Source: JANYIP01 sp031394045
GTDB lineage: Bacteria > Actinomycetota > Actinomycetes > Prado026
Assembly (NCBI GenBank): GCA_031394045.1
Contig: JANMWN010000147.1
Span: 1 to 39,946 of the forward strand
DNA: 39,946 bases
Direction: 5' to 3'
Shown piece after piece: positions 1 through 7,526 of this stretch. The notes beneath the pieces were generated by a model. That model searched no databases and was not told where the DNA came from. It saw only the letters and a program-made list of their open reading frames with translations. The first letter of the stretch is position 1, and each line of letters begins with the position of its first letter. Made by a program: the position numbers and the translations under genes.

Positions 1-848
1 ACGGCGACTGCCTCCTGACGAACGAGCATCGCGGCGGGACCATCCGGTAGCTGCGACCCGGCAGGGATCTCGAAGGACCCGAGCGCGGAGACGTGCCTGC
101 CCCCCTGGATGACGCCTGACACCTCGTTGAGACCACCGAGGAAACGGAAGACAGCGGGGGATGCCGGCCTCGTGTACAGGGCTTGCGCATCCCCGTTCTG
201 CAGCAGGTTGCCGTCCACGACGATGGCGATCGAGTCGGCGAGGGTCGTCGCCTCCTGCTGATCGTGGGTGACGAGCAGGATCGTCGGCTCGAGGACGGCG
301 CGCACCTCCATGACGAGCCGATGGATGTCGGCGCGCAGCGACGGGTCCAGCGCGCTGAACGGCTCGTCGAGCAGGAGGACCGACGGCTCTGCCGCGAGTC
401 CGCGGGCGAGCGCGACGCGCTGAGCTTGCCCGCCCGAGAGCGTGGCTGGGCGCCGGTCGGCTAGGGCGCCGAGCTGCACGAGTTCGAGGTACCCGTGGGC
501 GGCGGTGCGGGCGACCCGGTGTGAGGCGCCGGCCATGCGCGCCGCGAAGGCCACGTTATCGAGCACCGAGAGGTGAGGGAAAAGCATCGGACGCTGGAAG
601 ACCATGGCCATGCCACGCCGTTCCGGTGCCAGCCCGAGGACGCTGACCCCGTCCACCCGGACGTCACCGCCGTCGGGCTTGTCCAGGCCCGCGATGAGCC
701 GAAGAGCTGTGGTCTTGCCCGACCCGGACGGGCCAAGCAGCGCCACGCAGCTGCCGGCAGACACGGAGAGGTCCAGGCCACCCAGTGCTGGTCTCGTCGA
801 CTCGGGGTACTGCCTCCTGAGGCCGATCACCTCCATCGCGGCAGTCAT
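1..848 (-). CDS. ABC transporter ATP-binding protein, YnjD-like (partial, 3' end beyond window)
   Basis: This is the cytoplasmic ATPase that powers the import system encoded just upstream. About 282 codons are visible and the frame is open to the window edge, so the C-terminus is missing. The motifs appear in order: Walker A GPSGSGKT (residues 39-46), Q-loop Q85, signature LSGGQ (137-141), Walker B VLLLDEP (157-163) and H-loop His195, so the ATPase core is complete. The ATG overlaps the stop of the preceding permease in an ATGA, the third such coupling in this operon. The family is the CUT1/thiamine/iron/YnjD type of importer ATPase. I assign YnjD by its partners, not by its own sequence. The start is well supported by the overlap. 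Confidence 0.93.
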   Translation of the reverse strand, partial: MTAAMEVIGLRRQYPESTRPALGGLDLSVSAGSCVALLGPSGSGKTTALRLIAGLDKPDGGDVRVDGVSVLGLAPERRGMAMVFQRPMLFPHLSVLDNVAFAARMAGASHRVARTAAHGYLELVQLGALADRRPATLSGGQAQRVALARGLAAEPSVLLLDEPFSALDPSLRADIHRLVMEVRAVLEPTILLVTHDQQEATTLADSIAIVVDGNLLQNGDAQALYTRPASPAVFRFLGGLNEVSGVIQGGRHVSALGSFEIPAGSQLPDGPAAMLVRQEAVA

Positions 849-1699
849 GAACTGGCTTCTGCTGCGACGGGATGACGCGGATGGATCGCCGTCAACTGCC
901 TCGGTCGACTCCTACGGCCGCTGCGGGACACCGCGCCGATCACCACCAGCAGGAGCAGCGGCGGTGCGACCGAGGCGACCGAGAGAGCCGCCACTACGGC
1001 GTCGTTCCCGGTGCCCGACGCGGCCGCGGCGACCTTCAACGGAACCGTGACCACCAGGCCACCTCCGACGATCAAGGTCACGACGTAGTCGCTCCACCCC
1101 ACCAGGAAGGCCAGGAAGGCGGCCGCAGTGAGCGGCCCGGCGAGGAGTGGGATGCGGACGTGGAGCAGGACGGCGCGGGGGTCCGCGCCGAGCGTGCGGG
1201 CCTCGTCCTCAAACACTTGGTCGTAGCCGGAGTACGCCGTACGCATCACGAAGGTCGTGTAGGGGAGGGCGGTGACCATGAGGATCAACGAGATGCCCGC
1301 GAGCGGCGGGATGTGGGCACGCAGCAGCGCGACGTTGAGTCCCATGACCAGGACGAACGGCGGCACAAACACCGGTGCCAGTAGCAGCACGGAGAATGCA
1401 CGGGCCGCGGGCGGCGGGTCGAAGGCCAGCGCGTGGGCCGCCATCGCACCGGCGGGCACGGCGAGCGCCGCTGTCACCAAGCCGAGGGCGAACGACGTCG
1501 CGAACGCCGAGACCGCGCCGTCGTGTACCGCCGCGACGAAACCAGTGGGCCCCCATGACGTCGGCAGCAGCTCCGAGTGGGGCCAGCGCGTCGCGGCGGC
1601 CCACAGCAGCAGAGGGATCACCGGCAGCACGAACCACACGCTCAGCCAAGCCTGCCCCGACCGCGCCAGCAGCCGGCCGCGCGCCGTCCGCGGCCTCAC
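845..1699 (-). CDS. ABC transporter permease, second (C-terminal-half equivalent) subunit, YnjC-like
   Basis: Inner-membrane permease of 284 residues with about six hydrophobic segments. The cytoplasmic EAA loop that docks the ATPase is visible at about residues 164-186 (EDEARTLGADPRAVLLH and following). The frame stays open further upstream, but the GTG at 1699 overlaps the stop of the upstream permease as GTGA, and the translated sequence before it is arginine-rich and looks out of frame, so I chose this start. In E. coli YnjC both permease halves are one polypeptide of about 510 residues; here they are two genes. It should form a heterodimer with the upstream permease. Confidence 0.9.
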   Translation of the reverse strand: MRPRTARGRLLARSGQAWLSVWFVLPVIPLLLWAAATRWPHSELLPTSWGPTGFVAAVHDGAVSAFATSFALGLVTAALAVPAGAMAAHALAFDPPPAARAFSVLLLAPVFVPPFVLVMGLNVALLRAHIPPLAGISLILMVTALPYTTFVMRTAYSGYDQVFEDEARTLGADPRAVLLHVRIPLLAGPLTAAAFLAFLVGWSDYVVTLIVGGGLVVTVPLKVAAAASGTGNDAVVAALSVASVAPPLLLLVVIGAVSRSGRRSRPRQLTAIHPRHPVAAEASS

Positions 1700-2526
1700 G
1701 CCGGCCCCATGGTGCGACGCAGTGCCGCGAGCGAACCGGCACCTACGAACGCACACAACAGGACCGTCAACACCGCGACGGCCATCGCCTCTGGCCGAGC
1801 CGAGAGGTCGGTCGAGGTGAAGAGCCGGTAGGCGAGCACGGGCAGCGGTTCGGGGTAGGCGCGACCCAGCAGCCATGCCACCTCATAGGAGCCCAGCACG
1901 TAGATGAAGGAGACAGCACCGGAGATCACCAGGGCCGGTGCGGCCAGCGGGAGGGTGATGTGACGCAGTCGGCTCAACGGTCCGGCGCCGAGCACCGCGG
2001 CCGTCTCATCGAGCTGGTCGGCGTACGACGCCAGCACGCTGACGACGACCAGCGCGACGAACGCCGACTCCTTCCACCCGAACTCGAGCACCACCGCCGC
2101 CCACCACGGCCCGGCGACCAGCTGCGGCCACGCTACCCCGCCGGAAACACGGGCTAGCAGCCCGGAGTCGGACAGCAGCAGTCCGACAGCGGCGGCGCCG
2201 ACCAGGTGAGGGACCGGGATGGTCAGCGCCGCGATGCCGGACAGGATTCGTCCACCCACTCGGGTCGCGCGAACCGCCAGCGCGGTTGCCAGCCCGACAA
2301 CCAGTGCCAGCAACGTCGCCGCCGTCGCGATTGCCAGGCTCAGCAGCATCGACCCACCCAGGCCCTCAGTTGCGGCGGCGGCGCGGTAGGCGTCCCCGGT
2401 CAGGGCCGCCTGGCCCACGACCGGTGCCAGCCCGAGGCTCTGTCCCACGACCGCCGTGAGGCTCACCCCGAGGACGAGCACCGTGGGGACGGCCGCCGGC
2501 GCGATCAGTGCCAGGGAGCGCCTCAT
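1696..2526 (-). CDS. ABC transporter permease, first subunit, YnjC-like
   Basis: Membrane protein of 276 residues that starts directly with a hydrophobic helix (MRRSLALIAPAAVPTVLVL). It has about six membrane segments and an EAA-type loop (DQLDETAAVLGAGPLSRLRH). The chosen ATG overlaps the stop of the binding-protein gene as ATGA. A longer open frame upstream is a shadow inside the binding-protein gene. It pairs with the next permease to form the translocation pore. The substrate cannot be read from the sequence; relatives of this type have been compared with thiamine and iron permeases, but YnjC itself has no firmly established substrate. Confidence 0.9.
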   Translation of the reverse strand: MRRSLALIAPAAVPTVLVLGVSLTAVVGQSLGLAPVVGQAALTGDAYRAAAATEGLGGSMLLSLAIATAATLLALVVGLATALAVRATRVGGRILSGIAALTIPVPHLVGAAAVGLLLSDSGLLARVSGGVAWPQLVAGPWWAAVVLEFGWKESAFVALVVVSVLASYADQLDETAAVLGAGPLSRLRHITLPLAAPALVISGAVSFIYVLGSYEVAWLLGRAYPEPLPVLAYRLFTSTDLSARPEAMAVAVLTVLLCAFVGAGSLAALRRTMGPA

Positions 2527-3791
2527 CCACCACCTGCCAGCACATTGCGGCGCCACCCGCCATCGAGCTTGGCGACCCAGGCGGCGGACAGCTCCGGGTT
2601 CGCGTTCCGCGCCAGCACGGCATACGGCGGGACGACCGCGGAGGCTGGGAGCTGGGCCAAGGCGGCGGCCTGCGATGCCGGGAGCAGCGCCGGGTCGAGC
2701 ACCGTGAACTGCCCCCACACCGAGGGGTCAGCCTTGGCCACCTGCTGAACGGGTGACAAGGCGAGGTTCGCCACGACCTGCGCGGCGTCCTGATGCCCAG
2801 ACGTGCTCGGAATCGCTAGGAAGCTGGCGTTGCCCACCGTGCCCTCATCGAGGGTCAGTACGCGCGTCGTCTTCGGGAAGGTCCCCTTCGCCACCAGGCT
2901 CGTCAGGGTCGCCGGAGCATAGGTCATGGTGAAGTCGACCTGCCCGCGGGCGAAGAGGTCGTCGAGCTGGACGGAGTCCTTCGGGTAGGTCTGTCCTGCG
3001 CGCCACAGCGATGGCTTGAGGGCGGACAACCTCGTCCACAGCGGTGGCGTCACCGCGTCGTAGGCACTCGGGCTGTAGGTGGCCGGAACCTTGGCGTAGC
3101 CGGCGGCCGTGGCGTAAAGCGCCTCCCGGACGAACACCGAGCCGGTGAAGTCCGGCGGCGCGGGGTAGGTGAACCGCCCGGGGTGCGCCGTGATCCAGTC
3201 CAGGAGCCCGGTCATGCTGTGCGGAGGGTCGGTGACCCGGGCCGAGTCGTAGACAAACGTGAACTGGGCTTTACTCCAGGGTGCCTCGCAACCGTCGACC
3301 GGTGTCCCGAAGTCGCTGGTCAGCAGCGGGTCACCGGGCGCGGTGAATCTGGTGTCGGGCAGGTGGTCCGCCCATCCGCAGGCCCACAGCCCCCCCTGTC
3401 TGCCCGTGGCGAAGTTGTCGCCGTTGACCCAGACAAGGTCGACCGCGCCGTCCGTGCGACCAGCCTGCTTCTCGGTGAGTACCCGGTTGATGGCGTCCTT
3501 GGTATCGGCGATGGGCACCCGCTTGACGGTAATACCAAGCTTCGCGGCGGCGGGTGCCAGGACGTCGTCGACGTAGGCGTTCCCCTGCGAGTCGCCGCCC
3601 CACATCCACAGCGATACCGTCTGACCCCGCGCACCGTCCAAAACCTGCGCCCACGGTCGCGCCGACGGTGCGGCCGGTCCGGCCACGGCGGTGGAGCACG
3701 CACTCGCGAGGAGCCCGACGCCGGCAAGGAGGACCGCAGGCCGGACGAGGCGGGCCTTGCTGAGCCTGCGACTTGAGATGGGGCCGGACAC
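2523..3791 (-). CDS. ynjB: ABC transporter substrate-binding lipoprotein, YnjB-like
   Basis: Extracytoplasmic solute-binding lipoprotein of 422 residues, first gene of the importer operon. The N-terminus has a basic stretch, a hydrophobic core and a lipobox-like LASAC ending at Cys32, so it should be a lipid-anchored surface protein. The stretch VWVNGDNFATGRQGGLWACG resembles the WINGENF segment I recall from E. coli YnjB, and this, with the YnjC/YnjD-type partners and neighbouring YnjF/YdjZ-type genes, is the basis of the name. I chose the GTG at 3791 because GAGGGAG lies about 6 bases before it and the signal peptide then has normal length; an upstream ATG at 3863 would add 24 residues of non-signal sequence. 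Ligand unknown. Confidence 0.85.
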   Translation of the reverse strand: MSGPISSRRLSKARLVRPAVLLAGVGLLASACSTAVAGPAAPSARPWAQVLDGARGQTVSLWMWGGDSQGNAYVDDVLAPAAAKLGITVKRVPIADTKDAINRVLTEKQAGRTDGAVDLVWVNGDNFATGRQGGLWACGWADHLPDTRFTAPGDPLLTSDFGTPVDGCEAPWSKAQFTFVYDSARVTDPPHSMTGLLDWITAHPGRFTYPAPPDFTGSVFVREALYATAAGYAKVPATYSPSAYDAVTPPLWTRLSALKPSLWRAGQTYPKDSVQLDDLFARGQVDFTMTYAPATLTSLVAKGTFPKTTRVLTLDEGTVGNASFLAIPSTSGHQDAAQVVANLALSPVQQVAKADPSVWGQFTVLDPALLPASQAAALAQLPASAVVPPYAVLARNANPELSAAWVAKLDGGWRRNVLAGGG

Positions 3792-3888
3792 GTGGTGCTC
3801 CCTCGGGTCGAGATCGTCGGTCGCGTCGGGAACACGGTGGGCACCCCGAAGCCTTCCCATCACGATTCACCGATTCGAAGGGACCTCC
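3792..3888. promoter_or_regulatory. Divergent promoter region between importer operon and TVP38 gene
   Basis: The 97-base gap separates two GTG starts on opposite strands and must hold the promoters of both units. Ribosome-binding sites are visible at each side: GAAGGGA before the rightward gene and GAGGGAG before the leftward gene. I cannot place convincing -35/-10 boxes. Confidence 0.5.
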
Positions 3889-4578
3889 GTGCGATCTCTC
3901 GGCCTCAGTGCCTGGTTGCGGCTCGGCCTGCTCGGCGCTTTGCTCGTGGCCGGGATCGTGGCTGCGCGCTGGTTCGGGCTGCCGGACACCGAGGTGGTGC
4001 GGCGCACCATCAGCGGAGCTGGGCTGACTGGGCTGGCAGTCTTCGTCGTTGCCTACGTCGTGTGCAGCCTGCTCGTTGTGCCCAAGGGGGTGCTCAGCAT
4101 CGCCGCTGGACTCGCATGGGGTCTGGTCCCCGGCGTCGGCGTCGTCATGGTGGGCGCGCTCCTGGGTGCCGTGACCGCGTTCTGGGTGGGTCGCTGGCTC
4201 GGTCGCGACGCTGTGGCTCGCCTTGCCGGCGACCAATTGGGCCGCCTCGACGAGCGAGTCGCCAGGCACGGAGTTGCCGCGATCGTGATCGTCCGGCTGA
4301 TCCCGGTGATCCCCTTCACCGTGATCAACTACGCGGCCGGACTCACGGCGGTCCGATTCGGCCCCTACCTCGTTGGCACCGCGATCGGCATCGTTCCTGG
4401 CACCGTCGCGTATGTGGCGCTCGGCGCCTACGGGACCCAGCCCGCCTCGTGGGAGTTCGCCGGCTCCGTGGGCGCGTTCCTCGTCCTCACGCTGGTTGGG
4501 GTCGTAGCTGCGCGACGTCATCGGGTGAACACGGAGGACTCACCCGCGGCTGCGTCCGCCGTCGACAAGGTGGCCTAA
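3889..4578 (+). CDS. TVP38/TMEM64 (SNARE-associated/DedA-related) family membrane protein, YdjX/YdjZ-like
   Basis: Integral membrane protein of 229 residues. The family hallmark is seen as a region rich in small residues and prolines: LVVPKGVLSIAAGLAWGLVP, then a G-rich helix with GRWLGRDAV, then RLIPVIPFTVINYAAGLT, which corresponds to the conserved F/R..P..P....NY..G motif. Relatives of the DedA/TMEM64/VTT superfamily include lipid scramblases and transporters; the substrate of this one is not known. GTG at 3889 has GAAGGGA 5 bases before it; the longer open frame upstream overlaps the divergent gene and is unlikely. Its stop overlaps the next ATG (TAATG), so it is co-translated with the phosphatidyltransferase. 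Confidence 0.88.
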   Translation: MRSLGLSAWLRLGLLGALLVAGIVAARWFGLPDTEVVRRTISGAGLTGLAVFVVAYVVCSLLVVPKGVLSIAAGLAWGLVPGVGVVMVGALLGAVTAFWVGRWLGRDAVARLAGDQLGRLDERVARHGVAAIVIVRLIPVIPFTVINYAAGLTAVRFGPYLVGTAIGIVPGTVAYVALGAYGTQPASWEFAGSVGAFLVLTLVGVVAARRHRVNTEDSPAAASAVDKVA

Positions 4579-5531
4579 TGCTCGACACCCGGGCCCGCAC
4601 ACTGCTCGAAGCACCCCTCGAACGGCTTTCCGGTTGGCTCGACCGCCCACATGTCACACCCGACCGGCTCACCCTCCTGGGTCTCGTGCTCGGGGTCGGC
4701 AGCGCGGTAGCCGCCGCGCGGTCACTGTGGTGGCTTGCCCTGGCGCTGTGGTTGGTGTCTCGACTGCTCGACGGGTTGGACGGGGCCCTGGCTCGGCGTC
4801 GCCGTCGCGCGAACGGCGGACAAGATGGCGGAGCCGGCGGCTTCCTCGACATCACCGCCGACTTTCTCGTCTACGGCTCCTTCGTCGTCGGAGTCGCACT
4901 CGGCTCCGGTGGGAGCCTGACTCCCTTCCTGCTCGTCCTTCTCGCTTACTACGTGAACGGGGCGGCATTCCTGGCCTTCTCATCCATCGCCGAACGGCGA
5001 GGAGTCCCGATCGCCGACGGCCGATCCCTGTCCTTCATCGGTGGACTGGCAGAAGGCATCGAGACCGTGTTCGTCCACTCCTTGTGGTGCGTCATCCCTG
5101 TATACGCAGCGCAGATCGCCTGGGTGTGGGCCGGAGTTGTCGCGCTCAGTGCCTTCCAACGGATCGTCACCGGCTACTCGACGCTCCGACGCCCGCGCAG
5201 CTCGACCGCCCGACCGACCGGCTCGGGCAGTAGCCCTGTGCCCGAACATCGCGCCTCACAGACCCGCACGGACATGACATGGAGCAGCCCGGTCCAGGCG
5301 ACCGTGCTGATTTGCCGCGGCACGACATTCCCGACCGCATCGCGGATCGCACTGGTCGTGGGGAGCCTCCTCACCGTGATCAACCAAGGAACCGTGATCA
5401 TCAACGGCGAAGCCGGCGCCACCACCTGGATACGCATCGGCGCGAACTACCTGATCCCCTATGTCGTCTCCAGCATCGGTTACCTGTCATCGTTCCGGGT
5501 CCGGCCCGTAGACGGCGGAACCGAGCGGTAG
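4578..5531 (+). CDS. CDP-alcohol phosphatidyltransferase (YnjF-like) with C-terminal NrtS-like domain
   Basis: Membrane enzyme expected to transfer a phosphatidyl group from a CDP-lipid to an alcohol head group. The class I signature is complete: D65-GL-D68-G-AL-AR, a spacer, then G-GFL-D91-ITA-D95, giving the four metal-binding aspartates. The phosphatidyltransferase part covers about residues 1-205 with several membrane helices. After a Ser/Pro/Arg-rich linker (about 205-238), residues 250-308 form a second unit with two predicted helices (ALVVGSLLTVINQGTVI, then NYLIPYVVSSIGYLSSF) that resembles NrtS, a small two-helix nitrate/nitrite transporter family. E. coli YnjF has no such extension. 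The acceptor alcohol is unknown. The frame is continuous, so the fusion looks genuine. Confidence 0.85.
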   Translation: MLDTRARTLLEAPLERLSGWLDRPHVTPDRLTLLGLVLGVGSAVAAARSLWWLALALWLVSRLLDGLDGALARRRRRANGGQDGGAGGFLDITADFLVYGSFVVGVALGSGGSLTPFLLVLLAYYVNGAAFLAFSSIAERRGVPIADGRSLSFIGGLAEGIETVFVHSLWCVIPVYAAQIAWVWAGVVALSAFQRIVTGYSTLRRPRSSTARPTGSGSSPVPEHRASQTRTDMTWSSPVQATVLICRGTTFPTASRIALVVGSLLTVINQGTVIINGEAGATTWIRIGANYLIPYVVSSIGYLSSFRVRPVDGGTER

Positions 5532-5578
5532 CACAGTGGCGTCGACGCAGATCGGCGCCGCAGACGAGAGGCAACACC

Positions 5579-5896
5579 ATGCCCAAGTACCTCGTGCTCT
5601 ACCGCTCGCCCCTCTCTGTCGGCGAGCAGATGGCCGCCGCCACACCTGAGGCGATGCAAGCCAGCATGAACGACTGGATGGCCTGGGGCGCGAAGGCCGG
5701 CGACGCACTCGTCGACTTCGGCTCGCCCACCCAGCCGGCCAGCGATGGCGACCCAGGGCCAGCAGGCTGGGTCGGCGGCTATTCGTTCCTGCAGGCCGAC
5801 GACGTCACAATGCTGAACGCGCTCCTCGAGGGCCACCCGCACATGGCGATGGGCACGATCGAGGTTCTCGAGGTGCTACCTCAACCCGGTATGTGA
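5579..5896 (+). CDS. YCII/DGPF-domain small protein
   Basis: Soluble protein of 105 residues that begins MPKYLVLYRSP and ends with the family's typical G-H-P-x4-G-T-I-E-V strand (GHPHMAMGTIEVLEVLP). YCII-related proteins form small ferredoxin-like folds and are often of unknown function; some are enzymes, others accompany sigma factors. No sigma factor gene is adjacent here. GAGAGGCAACACC precedes the ATG at normal spacing. It lies 47 bases after the phosphatidyltransferase on the same strand and may be read with it, but a separate role is likely. Confidence 0.8.
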   Translation: MPKYLVLYRSPLSVGEQMAAATPEAMQASMNDWMAWGAKAGDALVDFGSPTQPASDGDPGPAGWVGGYSFLQADDVTMLNALLEGHPHMAMGTIEVLEVLPQPGM

Positions 5897-6016
5897 GCAA
5901 GCGAGGGACTGCTCCCAACCGGGGTTCGTCCGTCCCCGAGCACTCGTGTGCCGCCGGCCACCCTGTGGGCCCGGTCTTGAAGTCTGGGAGAGGTCGCAAC
6001 AACTGAGGAGTCAGGT

Positions 6017-6400
6017 ATGGAACTCCCGAGGCCCACGGACGACGACAAAGCAGTGTTCAACTCCCTCGTCCCTGACCGGCCCGACGTCGTAGTTAGGCCC
6101 ATGTTCGGAAACCTCGGCGCGTACGTCAACGGCAACATGTTCATGGGGCTGTTCGGTCCGCCAATCGGAGTCAAGCTCTCCGAGCCCGACCGAGATTCGC
6201 TCCTCTCCATCGACGGCGCCGGACCCTTCGGCCCACCGGAGCGCCCGATGGGCGGCTACGTCTCACTGCCGGCCAACTGGCGCAAACCCACGAAGCAGAT
6301 AGCGAAATGGGTGACCCGATCGCTGGAGTTCGTAGCCGCACTGCCACCAAAGACGCCGAAGAAGGCCAAAGTCTCCGGTTCGGCTTCGGGTGTTGGTTGA
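6017..6400 (+). CDS. TfoX N-terminal domain protein
   Basis: Soluble protein of 127 residues. The segment VVVRPMFGNLGAYVNGNMFMG and the later MGGYVSLPANW match the core of the TfoX_N domain, a small alpha/beta fold found alone in many actinobacteria. The canonical domain role in gammaproteobacteria is competence regulation, but stand-alone copies such as this have no established function. AGGAGTCAGGT precedes the ATG. The C-terminus is lysine-rich (PPKTPKKAKVSGSASG) and ends where a non-coding stretch begins. Confidence 0.8.
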   Translation: MELPRPTDDDKAVFNSLVPDRPDVVVRPMFGNLGAYVNGNMFMGLFGPPIGVKLSEPDRDSLLSIDGAGPFGPPERPMGGYVSLPANWRKPTKQIAKWVTRSLEFVAALPPKTPKKAKVSGSASGVG

Positions 6401-6866
6401 CAGTGTTTCGGACGATCGTTGATGTGTCGGGTCGGACGTCCTCGGCTGACACTTCCCGATGGCGTTGGCGCGTGATAGGCCGCAACGGTGGGAGCTGAAG
6501 ATCAGGGTCACCGGCGCAGCTCTCTGCGGGTCACTGTGAGCTCACCGACTGGTAGAGCCCGGCGACGGGAAGCACATGGAGTTTGTCTGCGTAGGTGTAC
6601 GACCGAGCCCCCCGTCGTGAGTACGATGCCGGCGGGCCAGGCGTCTAGTCTTGGCTCCTGAGGGCGCGGGGCGGGTTTCTCTTGACTTCACCCGCAGAGT
6701 CACGGAGCACTGGACTGAAAGATCCATGGTGCCATCCTGGTTGCAGTTTTCCCCGATCCGGGCCGATCCAGCCTGGGTCGCCAGTGTCCACGCATGGTGC
6801 CTGACCTGAGAGCGGTTCGGCGCGCCGAGCCCGTTCATACAGCATTAGAAACCCCCAGGTGACTGG
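6401..6866. other. Intergenic stretch without a recognisable gene
   Basis: About 465 bases separate the TfoX-N gene from the convergent VOC gene. Open frames here are short and have no recognisable motif; the one on the minus strand (6542-6838) has an atypical composition. It lies at the left edge of the mercury region and could hold decayed mobile DNA, but I see no transposase motif or clear terminal repeat. Confidence 0.5.
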
Positions 6867-7482
6867 TCATCGGTCATCAGTCGGGCTGCCGATTCGGATG
6901 TGGTTGCCGTCGGGGTCTGTGAGGGCAAATTCGCGGAGCCCGTGCTCCTGGGCTGTGATCGGGCCGATGTCGATGGTCTCTGCGTCTCGCAGCCGTTTCC
7001 ACAGACTGGTTGCGTCGCGTACGTGGACGAAGACGCGCCCTGGGCTCGAAGTCTGGGCGTGGGTCGGTTGGTCCTGGGTCTGCTGGTCGTGAGCGAAGTG
7101 AAGTTCTACGCCGTCGGCCTGCAGAACGAGGTAGCCGTCATCGCGCTCGACGACATCGAACCCGAGCAGGCTCCAGAACCGAATGCTGCGGTCCAGGGTC
7201 ACTGCTCAGCAGGATCGGAGTCAGAGACTCCACGTCCGCGTTGTGGGCGTGTGCGCGCCCCGGGAGGAGTCGGCTGATTACGGCCGCGACGCCACCGGTG
7301 ACGTGACGAGGGTCGGGCAGACCGACGGTTTGGCGGGTGGCCCAGAAGGCGCAGCCTGCGCAGATGAAGACTCCTGGGGTCGAACCCAACCGCGTCAGAC
7401 GGTTCGCTGGTCGTACTCGCCCGCAGCAGCCGCAGCGCGGTTGGCTGCGGGTTAGGTGATCCTCGACACGCTGGCTAGTCAT
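6867..7482 (-). pseudogene. ClpX-type zinc finger + VOC/glyoxalase-fold protein, broken by one-base frameshift
   Basis: The first frame (from the ATG at 7482) encodes a four-cysteine finger, C17-x2-C20-x20-C41-x2-C44, with the ClpX zinc-domain flavour (GVFICAGC). It then runs into VESLTPILLSSD, the usual first strand of a VOC protein. A second frame carries the rest of that fold: DRSIRFWSLLGFDVV, then FVHVRDA, then FALTDPDGNHIRIG. Reading GGG at 7196-7198 as GG joins them exactly (SSD-LDRSIRFWSLLGF), giving about 204 residues. So either the gene is broken or one base is extra in the sequence. VOC proteins are metal-dependent enzymes or ligand-binding resistance proteins. It follows ccdA by 44 bases and is the last gene of the leftward mercury operon. 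Confidence 0.75.
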
Positions 7483-7526
7483 GCAGGGCCTCCTTGACGG
7501 GACTCATCGTCGCAGTAGGGCCGGAT

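Noticed and set aside
6542..6838. Minus-strand open frame of 98 residues
   Set aside because: No ribosome site, no motif and poor third-position GC bias; treated as non-coding.
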